64,000 nucleotides of DNA from positions 10,483,001 to 10,547,000 of the forward strand of contig NC_091102.1 in assembly GCF_024713975.1 (NCBI RefSeq), given 5' to 3'. Each line of letters begins with the position of its first letter. Position 1 is the stretch's first letter. Origin of the DNA: Paralichthys olivaceus. Taxonomy: Eukaryota; Chordata; Actinopteri; Pleuronectiformes; Paralichthyidae. The notes below the pieces were generated by a model. It made no database searches and was not told where the DNA came from. It saw nothing but the letters and a program-made list of their open reading frames with translations. The position numbers were made by a program, and so were the translations under genes. Shown here piece after piece: positions 63,952 to 64,000 of this stretch.

Positions 63952-64000
63952 GTAACAATGACACTCAAGCATACATTTTATTTTTATATAACTATAAATC

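Overview
The window is vertebrate genomic DNA from a ray-finned fish. It covers the posterior part of a HoxDa cluster, most likely from a percomorph teleost. The order is hoxd4a (cut by the left edge), hoxd9a, hoxd10a, hoxd11a and hoxd12a, all on the minus strand, then evx2 and lunapark (lnpa, cut by the right edge) on the plus strand. This gene set is that of the duplicated teleost HoxDa cluster. Short introns, (CA)n microsatellites, Tc1-like fragments, MITEs and L2-type tails also fit a teleost. The species cannot be named from the sequence.

Layout. 1-382: start of hoxd4a. 383-13082: upstream region of hoxd4a with a mir-10b hairpin (1413-1435 mature), a DR5 retinoic-acid-type element (2971-2987), a perfect 16-bp inverted repeat, promoter-like E-box/CCAAT modules and a broken reading frame; no hoxd5 or hoxd8 homeobox was found. 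13083-30307: hoxd9a to hoxd12a, each with two coding exons and the homeobox in exon 2. A diverged ~189-bp tandem duplication lies between hoxd11a and hoxd12a. 30308-41928: the place where hoxd13a should lie. No intact homeobox is present, but 33965-34037 (minus) holds a decayed piece of a Hox13 homeobox with a frameshift; transposon debris surrounds it. 41929-44148: evx2 in three exons. 44149-57215: a 13-kb gap with repeats and an interrupted 39-bp minisatellite. 57216-63951: lnpa, eleven coding exons in view.

How the parts relate. The five Hox genes encode sequence-specific homeodomain factors that pattern the trunk, tail, fins and hindgut in collinear fashion. evx2 is the linked even-skipped homologue, known in other vertebrates to share posterior HoxD enhancers. 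lnpa encodes an ER-junction membrane protein that is a bystander in this regulatory landscape. mir-10b is a conserved resident upstream of Hox4. CTCF-like motifs seem to change orientation across the cluster, as expected for a boundary between two regulatory domains. These motif calls come from reading by eye and are weaker than the gene calls.

Most notable: the hoxd13a relic at its syntenic position, the tandemly duplicated element at 27812-28178, orphan promoter-like modules at 5205 and 7357, the DR5 element at 2971, and a recurrent TGCGTAAA motif through the Hox part of the window.
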